Source: an uncultured Lachnospiraceae bacterium
Lineage (GTDB): Bacteria; Bacillota; Clostridia; Lachnospirales; Lachnospiraceae
Reading direction: 5' to 3'
Assembly: GCA_910585075.1 (NCBI GenBank)
Contig: CAJUED010000002.1
Location: 50,268-114,267, forward strand
DNA length: 64,000 nucleotides
Position 1 is the first letter of the stretch. The number at the start of each line of letters is the position of its first letter. The position numbers and the translations under genes are program-made. The notes under the pieces were generated by a model that was not told the origin of the DNA, searched no databases, and worked only from the letters and a program-made list of their open reading frames with translations. Positions 34,664-42,793 of this stretch are shown here, piece after piece.

Positions 34664-35995
34664 ATGCAGGCACTTTTAAGCTTTATTCAAACCACTAATC
34701 AATTTTTGTGGAGCGGCCCACTCTTGTTTCTGCTGATGGGTACACATCTTTATTTTACCATGAAACTTCACTTTCCGCAGAAAAATATTTTAAAGGCAAT
34801 CGCCCTCTCCGTGACCCCCAAAAAAGACGGAGACGAAAGCAACCTTTCTGTCTTTGCAACCCTCTCCACCACCCTGGCCGCCACCCTGGGCACCGGCAAT
34901 ATCATAGGCGTATCCACCGCAGTTGCCTTAGGAGGGCCGGGGGCTATATTCTGGTGCTGGGTCACCGGTATTCTTGGCATGGCAACCACCTATGCGGAAT
35001 GCTTTTTGAGCGTCCGTTTCCGGAGCCGGGATAAGAACGGCGTCTATCAGGGCGGGCCTATGTATATGTGGCAAAACGGTTTACATAATATTACCGTGGG
35101 AAAATTTTACGGTTTCCTCACCTTGATTGCAGCTTTCGGTGTGGGCTGTACCACCCAGTCCAACTCCATCACCCAGACCTCCTCCTTAAGCTTTGGCCTG
35201 AATCCTCACATTGCAGGATTTCTTGCAGCCTTCCTGGCCGGACTCGTGATCGTGGGCGGTGTCCGCTCCATTGGAAATGTCTGTATGAAAATCGTACCCT
35301 TTTTGGGGATACTTTATACCGCCAGCTGCATCCTTCTTCTTATCATAAACCGTGAGGCCTTCCTGCCTGCCATCCGCCTGATTCTCACCCACGCCCTGGC
35401 GCCCCGGGCGGCCATTGGAGGCGCCGCAGGCTCCTCCCTGATGCTTACCGCCCGCTACGGCATTGCCAGAGGTCTTTTTACCAATGAGGCCGGTATCGGC
35501 ACGGCGGCTATCGCGGCGGCCGCATCCGAAACCGACAATCCCGCCCATCAGGCCTATGTATCCATGACAGCCGTGTTCTGGGATACGGTGGTTATGTGCC
35601 TTTTAAGCGGCCTTGTGATTGTGACCAACATGCTGCTCCACCCGGATTCGGTTCAGCAGGTAAATGAAGCTGGGCTTACGGACGCCGCATTTTCCTATCT
35701 GCCTTTCCTTGGAAACACGTTTTTGTCCCTATGTCTTGTGGCCTTTGCCATAACTACCCTGATTGGCTGGTCTTATCTGGGAGAACAGGCCTACTGCTAC
35801 CTTACCGGGAACAAAGGTATTTTTCTGTACAAAGTGGCTTACATTGTCATGATTTACATAGGCGCTGTGCTGCCTCTTAACCTTGTGTGGGAATGTACGG
35901 ATTTGATCAACGCTTTTATGGTAGTTCCCAATGTGGCGGCGCTGTTTCTTCTGCAGAAGTATCTGCGTTTTAAGCTGCCTGTATCAAATAAATGA
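34664..35995 (+). CDS. Alanine/glycine:cation symporter (AGCS family)
   Basis: The 443-residue protein has about eleven membrane helices and AGCS signatures: ATLSTTLAATLGTGNIIGVS, GGPGAIFWCWVTGILGMA, the GGPMYMWQNGL loop and GLFTNEAGIGTAAIAAAA. It imports alanine or glycine with Na+ across the cell membrane. The start at 34664 (MQALLSFIQ) follows AGGAAA; upstream in-frame codons are non-membrane and unlike the family. Monocistronic; ends before a terminator at 36222-36259. Confidence 0.94.
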   Translation: MQALLSFIQTTNQFLWSGPLLFLLMGTHLYFTMKLHFPQKNILKAIALSVTPKKDGDESNLSVFATLSTTLAATLGTGNIIGVSTAVALGGPGAIFWCWVTGILGMATTYAECFLSVRFRSRDKNGVYQGGPMYMWQNGLHNITVGKFYGFLTLIAAFGVGCTTQSNSITQTSSLSFGLNPHIAGFLAAFLAGLVIVGGVRSIGNVCMKIVPFLGILYTASCILLLIINREAFLPAIRLILTHALAPRAAIGGAAGSSLMLTARYGIARGLFTNEAGIGTAAIAAAASETDNPAHQAYVSMTAVFWDTVVMCLLSGLVIVTNMLLHPDSVQQVNEAGLTDAAFSYLPFLGNTFLSLCLVAFAITTLIGWSYLGEQAYCYLTGNKGIFLYKVAYIVMIYIGAVLPLNLVWECTDLINAFMVVPNVAALFLLQKYLRFKLPVSNK

Positions 35996-36221
35996 GATAT
36001 ACTTGTGCCCATGCCTGCTTCAGACACAAATGTTCAGGAAAAAGCGAGCACAAATATTCGTTGCACACATACTGCCGCAGGCAGCATAGCACGTGTACAC
36101 TCTGCACAGCAGATGCACAGAGCCGTTTCGAGGGTACTTTTTCATACTTTTAAGACCTGGAAATTTGCATTTATTCCCCATTGAGGTATCGTAATATATA
36201 GTGATAGCGTTTTCCAACGAT

Positions 36222-36259
36222 AAAAGCAGGAAATCTTAATCATAAAATTTCCTGCTTTT
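36222..36259. terminator. Bidirectional intrinsic terminator
   Basis: AAAAGCAGGAAAT pairs with ATTTCCTGCTTTT. It lies between the AGCS gene (plus) and the HNH/AAA/DUF262 cassette (minus). The gap 35996-36221 otherwise shows no convincing gene. Confidence 0.85.
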
Positions 36260-36316
36260 CAATCAATGAAACTTATCTGCTCCTTTATAATATATGTAAA
36301 AATTTTAATGTATCCG

Positions 36317-36715
36317 TCACATTTTAGGAAAAGTAATAACAAATATACTCTCACAGATTTTTAGTATTTCTTCTCGGGATTTACCCGAAAGCTTTTTCCT
36401 AAACAACTCTACAATTAAATTATTGTATTCATAGACTGGTACTTTTCCCTTATTATCAATAATATTTCTTACAAAATCAAATAATTGTCTTGATCGATAC
36501 TTTGCATCATTCAATCGAAATCTTTTTATATGTGCTTTCATAAATCGCAGCTCACTGCCTGAATAACACGTATTTCCTGCAGGTTCAAATTCCATATTCA
36601 TTACATTATACTGTAAAGTCAACATTTTATTTAAATCACCGCCTTTAACGCCCATAGGCTGTAATAATATTTCAGCGCCAGATAAATTGCTATAATTTTT
36701 CTGCAATTCTCTCAA
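36317..36715 (-). pseudogene. C-terminal part of a frameshifted HNH endonuclease
   Basis: The 132-residue frame reads on from the HNH gene upstream but in the next frame. It contains ILLQPMGVKG, LQYNVMNMEFEPAG and IKRFRLNDAKYRSRQL, the pattern found after the HNH core in PtuB/TIGR02646-like proteins. In-frame sequence continues upstream as NKQCTVACKALREL to about 36739, right after an amber codon. Skipping one base at about 36743 would join it to the N-terminal part. Either the gene is broken by a 1-nt change or a +1 frameshift is programmed. Its own TTG start at 36715 has no clear ribosome site. Confidence 0.6.
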
Positions 36716-36740
36716 TGCTTTACAGGCAACAGTACATTGT

Positions 36741-37100
36741 TTATTCTATTGAGCACCTACTTGATTTTTCATACTGGTCAATTATCTTTTGGGGGATTTT
36801 CCTTTTTTGCTCTCCGATACGTTTAAATGTCTGATTGCATACCGAACAGGATAAGCCTATGTCAGGAATACACTCAATTAATTTATCTGAATTGCTCTTT
36901 TCTATTGCGTGCTCTAAATTAGCATATAATTTTCCATCCACGCGAATTCGTGAATAGCAATACATACAATACCCGCCTGTGCTTTCCTCAAGTATATCTT
37001 TCAAATTACTTTTTTCTACAGGATTTTTGTAACCATACTTTTTCCATCTTTTATAGTGGGGCTTAAATGCCGGTATCTCAAGAACTAAAAAATCTTCCAT
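36741..37100 (-). CDS. HNH nuclease core, N-terminal part (PtuB-like)
   Basis: The 119-residue frame has the HNH zinc pattern: GGYCMYCYSRI (CxxC), ANLEHAIEKS (the H) and GLSCSVCNQTFKR (CxxC plus the N). This resembles PtuB of Septu and retron-linked HNH effectors. It ends early at SSRCSIE, where the family continues, and the continuation lies in the next frame (36317-36715). It begins 7 nt after the AAA ATPase stop in an operon with DUF262. Such nucleases cut DNA when their ATPase partner senses phage; that role is inferred here. Confidence 0.7.
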   Translation of the reverse strand: MEDFLVLEIPAFKPHYKRWKKYGYKNPVEKSNLKDILEESTGGYCMYCYSRIRVDGKLYANLEHAIEKSNSDKLIECIPDIGLSCSVCNQTFKRIGEQKRKIPQKIIDQYEKSSRCSIE

Positions 37101-37107
37101 TTTTTAT

Positions 37108-38034
37108 TCACCATCCCCGTATCTGACGTACTATCACCTGTTGCGAAGCAGTAAGTCTCTGTTTCTCCAGCTGTTCAAGACATTCCTCATCTTTTTCTCC
37201 CCATGCTTGATTCATCTTATTATTAAACAGCCTTCTCAATATATTTTCTGTCTCAGATTCAGATTCATCCTGATTTCCGAATACTCTTTCAAATATAATC
37301 TGTACTTCCGAAACAGATGGATAGTCATTGATGTCAATAACTTCACAGTTACCATTTTCCAGAATTATCAGATTGGAATCATGTGTATACGCCACTAAAT
37401 CACAGGAATGTGTTGTTACTATCCATTTTCCCCATGAAAATTTTTTCTTTAAAAATTCCAGAATGAGAGCTGAGTATCGCGGAGATAAATATTCATCCAA
37501 TTCATCAATAATAATCCATGCAGATTGAAGCGATTTTTTATTGATCACCATATCCTGATAATACAATAATTCAAGCAATATACGTATAATAGCCTGATAG
37601 CCGCTTGAAAGAAGTCCTCTTTCTTTTCCAAAATCTACCTCTCCCACTAAATTGTCTAAAAGAATATGAAATCTGTCATTTGTCAATTCATAAAACAAAT
37701 CCTGAACTTCTTTTTCATATAATTGATAAATTATTTCAATCCTCTCTGTCAAAGTTCCAAAGCAGTTAAAAGAGTCTACCAAATTAAAATGTGTTTCTTC
37801 CAATCTCGTTTCCAAAATAGCCTTTTTGTATTCTGGTTTTTGGTTCGTTTTTGAAATTTTCTTTACATCAAATCCCCGATTAACCGCGTCAATAAAATAT
37901 ACCTCTCTCTCATTTTTAGCTTTTTCTATAAAAAGTTTTAGCAACAGCGTTTTCCCGCTGGAATTCTCTCCTATAACTACACTGTCCGTATAGGGAAGTC
38001 CTTCTTCAAACATTTTATCAACAATATTCTTCAT
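37108..38034 (-). CDS. AAA/ABC-like ATPase of a putative defence cassette
   Basis: The 308-residue protein has Walker A GENSSGKT at residues 22-29, a degenerate ABC-type signature LLSSGYQAI, Walker B WIIIDELDEYL and an H-loop VTTHS. This places it among RecF/OLD/PtuA-like ATPases. No nuclease domain is fused. The start at 38034 (MKNIVDKMF) has AAGGA about 5 nt upstream and overlaps the DUF262 stop by 17 nt; alternatives at 38055 and 38076 exist. It sits between a DUF262 gene and an HNH gene, so it probably senses or gates the nuclease. Base composition is more AT-rich than in flanking genes, which fits horizontal gain. Confidence 0.75.
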   Translation of the reverse strand: MKNIVDKMFEEGLPYTDSVVIGENSSGKTLLLKLFIEKAKNEREVYFIDAVNRGFDVKKISKTNQKPEYKKAILETRLEETHFNLVDSFNCFGTLTERIEIIYQLYEKEVQDLFYELTNDRFHILLDNLVGEVDFGKERGLLSSGYQAIIRILLELLYYQDMVINKKSLQSAWIIIDELDEYLSPRYSALILEFLKKKFSWGKWIVTTHSCDLVAYTHDSNLIILENGNCEVIDINDYPSVSEVQIIFERVFGNQDESESETENILRRLFNNKMNQAWGEKDEECLEQLEKQRLTASQQVIVRQIRGW

Positions 38035-39163
38035 TATTTCCTTCCCAAATCTCATACACCCGCTTCCACCTTTCATTCATGTTTTTCATTTTAACAGTGC
38101 CTTGTCTTGCATAAGATATATATACCGGATCATTTAAAATTTTCTTATATATTGCGGAAGTGATTGGTTTATCAACGTCTAACTTTTCGTATACAATGTA
38201 AAAACTTTCCAGTAATGCCACTTTTGAAGATTGAGTCCTATTCTCCTCGAACAAATCGAAAAAGCTAAGTAGACTGTTCCTGTATTCTTCAATTTGCTCA
38301 TCATCAAAATCCATGGCTTCTTCTGAAAACCTATCCAGCAGCTTTGCATAAGAACTGTGATATTCCTCTATAAAAAAATTAAAATTCGTCTTATCTTTTC
38401 TCTCAATGCTGACATATTTTTTCAATGCGCACAGTCGCAACAGAGTTTCCATATCACGCTCCGCCGCATCCTCTTTCCCCCATATTTTTCTCCATTTCTC
38501 ATTATGTCTGTTATATTCTTGCAACATATCATAAAAATCACAGACATATATCCCATTTCTCAACTCCTGCTGCGTTAGAAGGGATCCTTTTGCATTTAGA
38601 TTTTCGAAAATTTTCCGCAATATTTTTGTGCGTTGTGTCTCATCGTCAATCTTTATTTCTATTACAGTAATAGACGTATAATCTATACGTCTTTTTATTT
38701 CCACCGGAAGGCTGGCATAATCCGCATTAATCACTTCTCCTCCTTCCCCCTTGAGCCAGATGTGAAGTTCCTCTAATGCCATCTGGCTTTTCAACGCCTC
38801 TTGAAAGGTATTCCCTTCCATTTCAATTTCTGAAAAGTCGACAGAATTGTTCTTTTTTCTATCCAGATAACAACCTATATAATAAAAAAACAAGCTCAAT
38901 ATACGTTGCTGACCATCTAATATTTCCAGTTGGTTCTTTTTGTTTCTGCATGTATAAATCGGAGGAATCGGCAAGCCACGAATAAGTGACTCAGCCAGTG
39001 CCACTACCTGTTCCTTAACCCAGCGATACTTTCTTTGATATTTTGGTATAATATATAAATTTTCATTTACACCTTCTACAAGTGTGCGGAATCCCACATC
39101 TGTCTTATACTGTTGAATATTGATTCTATTCAAATCATTTATCATTTCATATTCACCCAACAC
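38018..39163 (-). CDS. DUF262 (ParB-like/GmrS-type) protein
   Basis: The 381-residue protein has the DUF262 hallmarks YIIPKYQRKYRW near residue 40 and LEILDGQQRILSLF near 80, then a helical C-terminal region. DUF262 is the N-terminal module of GmrSD and other modified-DNA restriction enzymes and occurs in several defence cassettes. No C-terminal DUF1524 HNH domain (the GmrD part) is present; the separate HNH gene downstream may play that part. The GTG start at 39163 has AGGAGG 5-6 nt upstream. It is the first gene of the cassette. Confidence 0.82.
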   Translation of the reverse strand: MLGEYEMINDLNRINIQQYKTDVGFRTLVEGVNENLYIIPKYQRKYRWVKEQVVALAESLIRGLPIPPIYTCRNKKNQLEILDGQQRILSLFFYYIGCYLDRKKNNSVDFSEIEMEGNTFQEALKSQMALEELHIWLKGEGGEVINADYASLPVEIKRRIDYTSITVIEIKIDDETQRTKILRKIFENLNAKGSLLTQQELRNGIYVCDFYDMLQEYNRHNEKWRKIWGKEDAAERDMETLLRLCALKKYVSIERKDKTNFNFFIEEYHSSYAKLLDRFSEEAMDFDDEQIEEYRNSLLSFFDLFEENRTQSSKVALLESFYIVYEKLDVDKPITSAIYKKILNDPVYISYARQGTVKMKNMNERWKRVYEIWEGNNEEYC

Positions 39164-39208
39164 GATGCCCTCCTCAGCAGTTCTCTCTTTGTTTATCTTA
39201 GCATAAAT

Positions 39209-39238
39209 CCTGTATACAGGCTATATGCATTGTCTCAA
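39209..39238 (-). promoter_or_regulatory. Promoter with palindrome ahead of the DUF262 cassette
   Basis: On the minus strand TTGAGA (39238-39233) and TATACA (39216-39211) are 16 bp apart. A perfect 12-bp palindrome, CCTGTATACAGG (39209-39220), covers the -10, suggesting a repressor site. Confidence 0.45.
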
Positions 39239-39412
39239 AAAAGTGATTTTTAACTAAGGCATATCCTTTCCGGAATATTTGCACCCCTGCATTTTCAACC
39301 TTTTTTTCAGACTTGCATCTTTTCTATACATTCTCTATAATATTGAAATATATTGATTTACAGAAATGGAGAATAACTATTTGAGCCGCTAAAGGCGGCA
39401 TGGGGGATTCAT

Positions 39413-40684
39413 ATGAAAAAGAAATACATGGGATACATTTTCCCTTCAATGCTTTCCTTTTTATTGACAGGTATCTACTCTATTGTTGACGGCATTTTCG
39501 TAGGCCGGGCCATGGGAGACCCAGGGCTTGCCGCTATCAACATTGCCTGGCCCCTGGTGGCTCTTATTTTTTCCACAGGAACCGGTATCGGCATGGGAGC
39601 TGCTGTTGTTGTATCATTAAATAAAGGCGCCGGCAATGAAGAAAAAGCCGCAAAGGCAGAAGGCAACGCCCTTTTTCTGCTCCTTGCAGGCTCTCTTTTA
39701 CTGACCCTGATCCTTTTCCTGTTCGGCAGGCCCCTGCTCCTGCTCCTGGGGGCAAAAAACGAACTCCTTCCACTGGCATGGACTTATCTTCGCTTTATCC
39801 TTTTAGGCGGTATCATCCAGACATTTGCCTCCGGCCTGGTACCCCTTATGCGCAACCGCGGTGCATCCTTTTATGCCATGTGTGCTATGGCTCTGGGATG
39901 TGTCGCAAACATTCTGATGGACTATTTCTTTGTCATCGCCCTTGACCTTGGGCTTATGGGCGCTGCTCTGGCCACCGCTCTGGGACAGGTTCTCACCCTG
40001 ATTCTGGCCATTTTATTTTATATGAGAAAGAAAAACCGCATTGCATTTGTCAATATGCGCCCGGATAAAAAGACCATCCTTTCTATCGTGAGAGTTGGCA
40101 TCTCTCCCTTTGGGCTTACCTACCTTCCCTCCGTCACCATTATCTTTATGAATCTGCAGGCATTAAAATACGGCGGCGAGGAGGCTGTCAGCGCTTACGC
40201 GGTGCTGGCCTACATCATTTCCTTTATGGAACTGTTAGTCCAGGGGATTGGTGACGGCAGCCAGCCCCTGCTCTCCTTAAGCGAGGGCCAAAAAGATGAA
40301 AAAAGCCTAAAGCTCTATACCCGTTGGACTTTCGCACTGGGGATTGGCTTTGGCTTAATCGGCGCTGTTCTTTTTCTTCTTGCAAAGGATGTCATCCCTG
40401 TTTTTTATGGAACATCCCAAAAGGCCGCCGAGTATATTGTCTACGCAACCCCGGCTTTTGCACTGGTCACAGCACTTTACGGGCTGACCAAGCCTGCGGT
40501 GTCCTATTTCTATGCAACCCACCGGGTGGTGCGCTCCAGCCTTCTGGTGTATGGGGAAATTGTGTTAACATTGCTTTTCATTTTTATACTGCCCCTTTTT
40601 ATCGGGCTTGATGGCATCTGGTATACCATTCCGTCCGTACAGGTGGTGCTGGGGATTTGCTGCGTTTTCTTTTTGCGAAGGTAA
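39413..40684 (+). CDS. MATE-family efflux transporter
   Basis: The 423-residue protein has about twelve membrane helices in two halves and MATE features: GIYSIVDGIFVGRAMGDPGLAAINIAWPL at the start (read in parts), PLMRNRGASFYAMCAM, ILMDYFFVIALDLGLMGAALATALGQ and QGIGDGSQPLLS. It exports drugs or metabolites using a cation gradient. GGGGGA lies 6-7 nt before the ATG. The nearby XRE-methyltransferase gene has its own promoter. Confidence 0.93.
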   Translation: MKKKYMGYIFPSMLSFLLTGIYSIVDGIFVGRAMGDPGLAAINIAWPLVALIFSTGTGIGMGAAVVVSLNKGAGNEEKAAKAEGNALFLLLAGSLLLTLILFLFGRPLLLLLGAKNELLPLAWTYLRFILLGGIIQTFASGLVPLMRNRGASFYAMCAMALGCVANILMDYFFVIALDLGLMGAALATALGQVLTLILAILFYMRKKNRIAFVNMRPDKKTILSIVRVGISPFGLTYLPSVTIIFMNLQALKYGGEEAVSAYAVLAYIISFMELLVQGIGDGSQPLLSLSEGQKDEKSLKLYTRWTFALGIGFGLIGAVLFLLAKDVIPVFYGTSQKAAEYIVYATPAFALVTALYGLTKPAVSYFYATHRVVRSSLLVYGEIVLTLLFIFILPLFIGLDGIWYTIPSVQVVLGICCVFFLRR

Positions 40685-40716
40685 CATGCGCCCAACCGTC
40701 GCACCGCAAAGCCCGG

Positions 40717-40842
40717 CTACCTTGCAGCGTTGCAAAACTCAGATGCAGCTTTCAGCTCCTCCATATCCGTATATCCCTTCACACTGCTGTCATAGGCAAT
40801 ACGTCTTCCTTCCTCAATAGCGGAAGCCATTATCTCACTCAT
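40717..40842 (-). pseudogene. Remnant of a RelB/DinJ-type antitoxin gene (C-terminal part)
   Basis: A 41-codon minus-strand frame in the gap after the MATE gene reads ASAIEEGRRIAYDSSVKGY and then TDMEELKAA. This is the conserved tail of RelB/DinJ antitoxins. The DNA-binding N-terminal half is missing and no RelE/YafQ toxin is adjacent, so it is a relic. The end (SEFCNAAR) differs from the family end. Confidence 0.6.
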
Positions 40843-40886
40843 TCAACCAACAGTAGAAAACGCTCAAAAACTCAACTATTCCTTTA

Positions 40887-40916
40887 TTGTCAAAGTATCC
40901 GCCCCGCTTATATAAT
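40887..40916 (+). promoter_or_regulatory. Promoter of the XRE-methyltransferase gene
   Basis: TTGTCA (40887-40892) and TATAAT (40911-40916) are 18 bp apart, 28 bp before the start codon. Confidence 0.75.
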
Positions 40917-40944
40917 AAAAGAAAAACAGACCGGAGGCAAACCT

Positions 40945-41766
40945 ATGAGCATCCCCTTTTCCGAAATTTTGTACGATTTAAGAAAAAACGCAAAAATGAC
41001 CCAGGAGCAGTTAGCCGAAAAGCTGGGCGTCAGCTTTCAGGCCGTATCCAAGTGGGAGCACAATCAGGCCTGTCCTGACATTGGGCTTCTGCCTGCCATT
41101 GCAGATATTTTTCAGACGGATATCGATACCTTGTTCGGATATCAGTCCCAAAAGCTGAACACAACCCATTACAATCAAAAATATCAGGATGAAGAATATT
41201 ACTGGGGAAACCAGGTCTGGGAAATCTGCTACGAGGTGCTGCGGCGGATGCCCCCGGTGCGCCCTCTGCGGCTTTTGGATATTGGCTGTGGCGAGGGACA
41301 GGCTGCGGTATTTTTTGCCAAAAACGGATACCTGGTCTCGGCCTTTGACCTGTCCGAATCCGGGATAAAAAAGGGGCGCCATCTGGCTGAACTGAACGGT
41401 GTTTCCGTGGATTTTTTTCAGGCGGACATGTTGAATTACCGGCTGGAGACTTCCTTCGACATTATTTTTTCCAGCGGAGCCCTCCAATATATTCCTGAAA
41501 ATAAAAAAGAAGGTTTTATCCACAATTTAAAAGAAAATACCACCACCGGCGGAATTCATATCCTGAATGTGTTTGTGGATAAGCCCTTCATAGAACCGGC
41601 ACCGGACTGGGAAGAAAAAGAGTATTTCTGGAAAACCGGCGAGCTCTTCCGTTTTTATCACGACTGGAAAATCGAGCTGATGGAGGAAACTATTTTTGAC
41701 TGCGACAGCAGCGGCGTTCCACATAAGCATTGTATGGATGTTATGATTGCAAGGAAGATGGTGTAA
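40945..41766 (+). CDS. XRE-type HTH / class I SAM methyltransferase fusion
   Basis: The 273-residue protein joins an N-terminal XRE helix-turn-helix (MTQEQLAEKLGVSFQAVSKW, residues about 19-38) to a TehB-like methyltransferase. The SAM loop LLDIGCGEGQAAVFFAKNGY is near 110, followed by AFDLSESGI and FDIIFSSGALQYIP. GGAGG precedes the ATG at 40945. The fusion suggests a regulator whose DNA binding is tied to methyl transfer or to a small toxic molecule. The substrate is unknown. Confidence 0.88.
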   Translation: MSIPFSEILYDLRKNAKMTQEQLAEKLGVSFQAVSKWEHNQACPDIGLLPAIADIFQTDIDTLFGYQSQKLNTTHYNQKYQDEEYYWGNQVWEICYEVLRRMPPVRPLRLLDIGCGEGQAAVFFAKNGYLVSAFDLSESGIKKGRHLAELNGVSVDFFQADMLNYRLETSFDIIFSSGALQYIPENKKEGFIHNLKENTTTGGIHILNVFVDKPFIEPAPDWEEKEYFWKTGELFRFYHDWKIELMEETIFDCDSSGVPHKHCMDVMIARKMV

Positions 41767-41769
41767 GCC

Positions 41770-41828
41770 AAAACTCCTTTTTTCTAAGTGCGGTTGGCGA
41801 ACCAACACTTTTGAATTATTGGAGTTTT
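41770..41828 (+). terminator. Compound intrinsic terminator
   Basis: AAAACTCC (41770-41777) pairs with GGAGTTTT (41821-41828). A nested hairpin, GTTGG/CCAAC flanked by AAGT/ACTT, lies inside. It follows the methyltransferase stop by 3 nt. Confidence 0.65.
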
Positions 41829-41896
41829 TGCTGTAAGCTAAAGCGGCTGTTGACACACCTGCATAGCAGGTAGTTTATTAAAAGACTGCTATACAA

Positions 41897-41933
41897 ATAA
41901 TTGCGCATCCGGCTATTGCTGATGCGCAATTAT
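41897..41933. terminator. Long perfect hairpin at the end of the doc remnant
   Basis: ATAATTGCGCATC and GATGCGCAATTAT form a perfect 13-bp stem around an 11-nt loop. The last codons and stop of the doc frame are inside it. Flanking runs are short, so terminator function is likely but not certain. Confidence 0.55.
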
Positions 41934-42289
41934 CCATTGCAGAATATCTTCTACACTCACACTCCCTTCCGCAAGGGCAAGAATGATACCGCTTAACTCC
42001 TGTTGGCTATAAATCAGTTCATAGCCATTCAGTGCAGAAAAACAAGCATAACATGTGCGCCCAAACGTTTGTTCCCATCTATCATAGCATGATTTTTTAC
42101 TAATCCAAAACATAACTGGGCAGCTTTTGCCTGAACCGTTGGATACAAATCCTTTCCGCCAAAGGATTGAAAAGGATTTGAAAGAGCTGAATCAAGCAAC
42201 TCCTCATCACGCATTCCCATGCTTCCTCCGGTAGTCTCTATCAAACGCCTATGGAGCATCAAAACCTGCTTTTTACTTAATATCATCAT
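41913..42289 (-). pseudogene. doc: Doc-type (Fic fold) toxin gene with a frameshift
   Basis: The first frame (42289 to 42029) covers the Doc N-terminal half, VLMLHRRLIETTGGSMGMRD, PFQSFGGKDLYPTVQAKAA and the Fic motif HAMIDGNKR. The rest (SALNGYELIYSQQEL, SVSVEDILQWIIAHQQ) continues in another frame to 41913. One missing base near 42034-42040 explains the break. The Fic motif also has Met where Doc normally has Phe. Doc phosphorylates EF-Tu; this copy should be inactive or truncated. Its ATG overlaps the phd stop by 4 nt. Confidence 0.8.
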
Positions 42290-42546
42290 TGAGCAAGTAC
42301 CTCATATGCTTCCATATTCTGCCTGATAAAGCGTTCTGATATCGCCAGTACATCCTCTGCATCTGCTATTTTTTCATCCTTGCCAAGAAGAAGTTTTTCC
42401 GCCCCTTCAAAGTCAATTACAAGGTATCTGGGACTGTTGTTTTTTAAAATCACTGCCGTTCCGTGTTCGTCAACTAATCTTGTAACTTTGGAAAAATTCT
42501 GGTTTGCCTCTGTAATGGAAATCATAGTATTTGTATCTATTGTCAT
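42286..42546 (-). CDS. phd: Phd/YefM-family antitoxin (partner of the broken Doc)
   Basis: The 86-residue protein has the Phd/YefM DNA-binding N-terminus (ISITEANQNFSKVTRLVDEH, then AVILKNNSPRYLVIDF) and an acidic C-terminal tail that would wrap the Doc toxin. It overlaps doc by 4 nt. CGAGG lies about 10 nt before the start, in an AT-rich promoter region with GTATATAC palindromes typical of autoregulated pairs. The antitoxin is intact although the toxin gene is frameshifted. Confidence 0.88.
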   Translation of the reverse strand: MTIDTNTMISITEANQNFSKVTRLVDEHGTAVILKNNSPRYLVIDFEGAEKLLLGKDEKIADAEDVLAISERFIRQNMEAYEVLAQ

Positions 42547-42602
42547 TTTATATATACCTCGCTTTATAATAGTATATACAAATTATAGCTAGAATACAAC
42601 CT

Positions 42603-42650
42603 ATTTCAAAAAATTTAAAAAAAGCTGAAAATCAGAGAACTTTTTGAAAT
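42603..42650. repeat. Inverted repeat between phd and the sulfatase gene
   Basis: ATTTCAAAAA (42603-42612) and TTTTTGAAAT (42641-42650) are perfect 10-bp arms. It could act as a weak terminator after the sulfatase gene. No gene is seen in 42651-42793. Confidence 0.45.
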
Positions 42651-42793
42651 GACTATTCATAAGAATTTTTATCCCCTGTTTGTATGTAAATCTTTCGACC
42701 AATAATGACGTTTCAGTTGCAGCAACAAACTACAAATCCGCAAAAAACAAGGCACATCAGATTTTTGCAATCAGTAAAGCGAAAACCGAATCA

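Noticed and set aside
36020..36217. 65-codon minus-strand frame in the gap after the AGCS gene
   Set aside because: Cys-rich, no ribosome site, no family resemblance, and it lies in a low-complexity intergenic stretch.
36317..39163. Retron interpretation of the PtuA/PtuB-like genes
   Set aside because: No reverse transcriptase or msr/msd-like RNA is present nearby, and a DUF262 gene takes the first position.
40657..40944. Upstream extension of the XRE-methyltransferase reading frame
   Set aside because: A promoter and GGAGG site place the start at 40945; the extension overlaps the antitoxin relic on the other strand and lacks family similarity.
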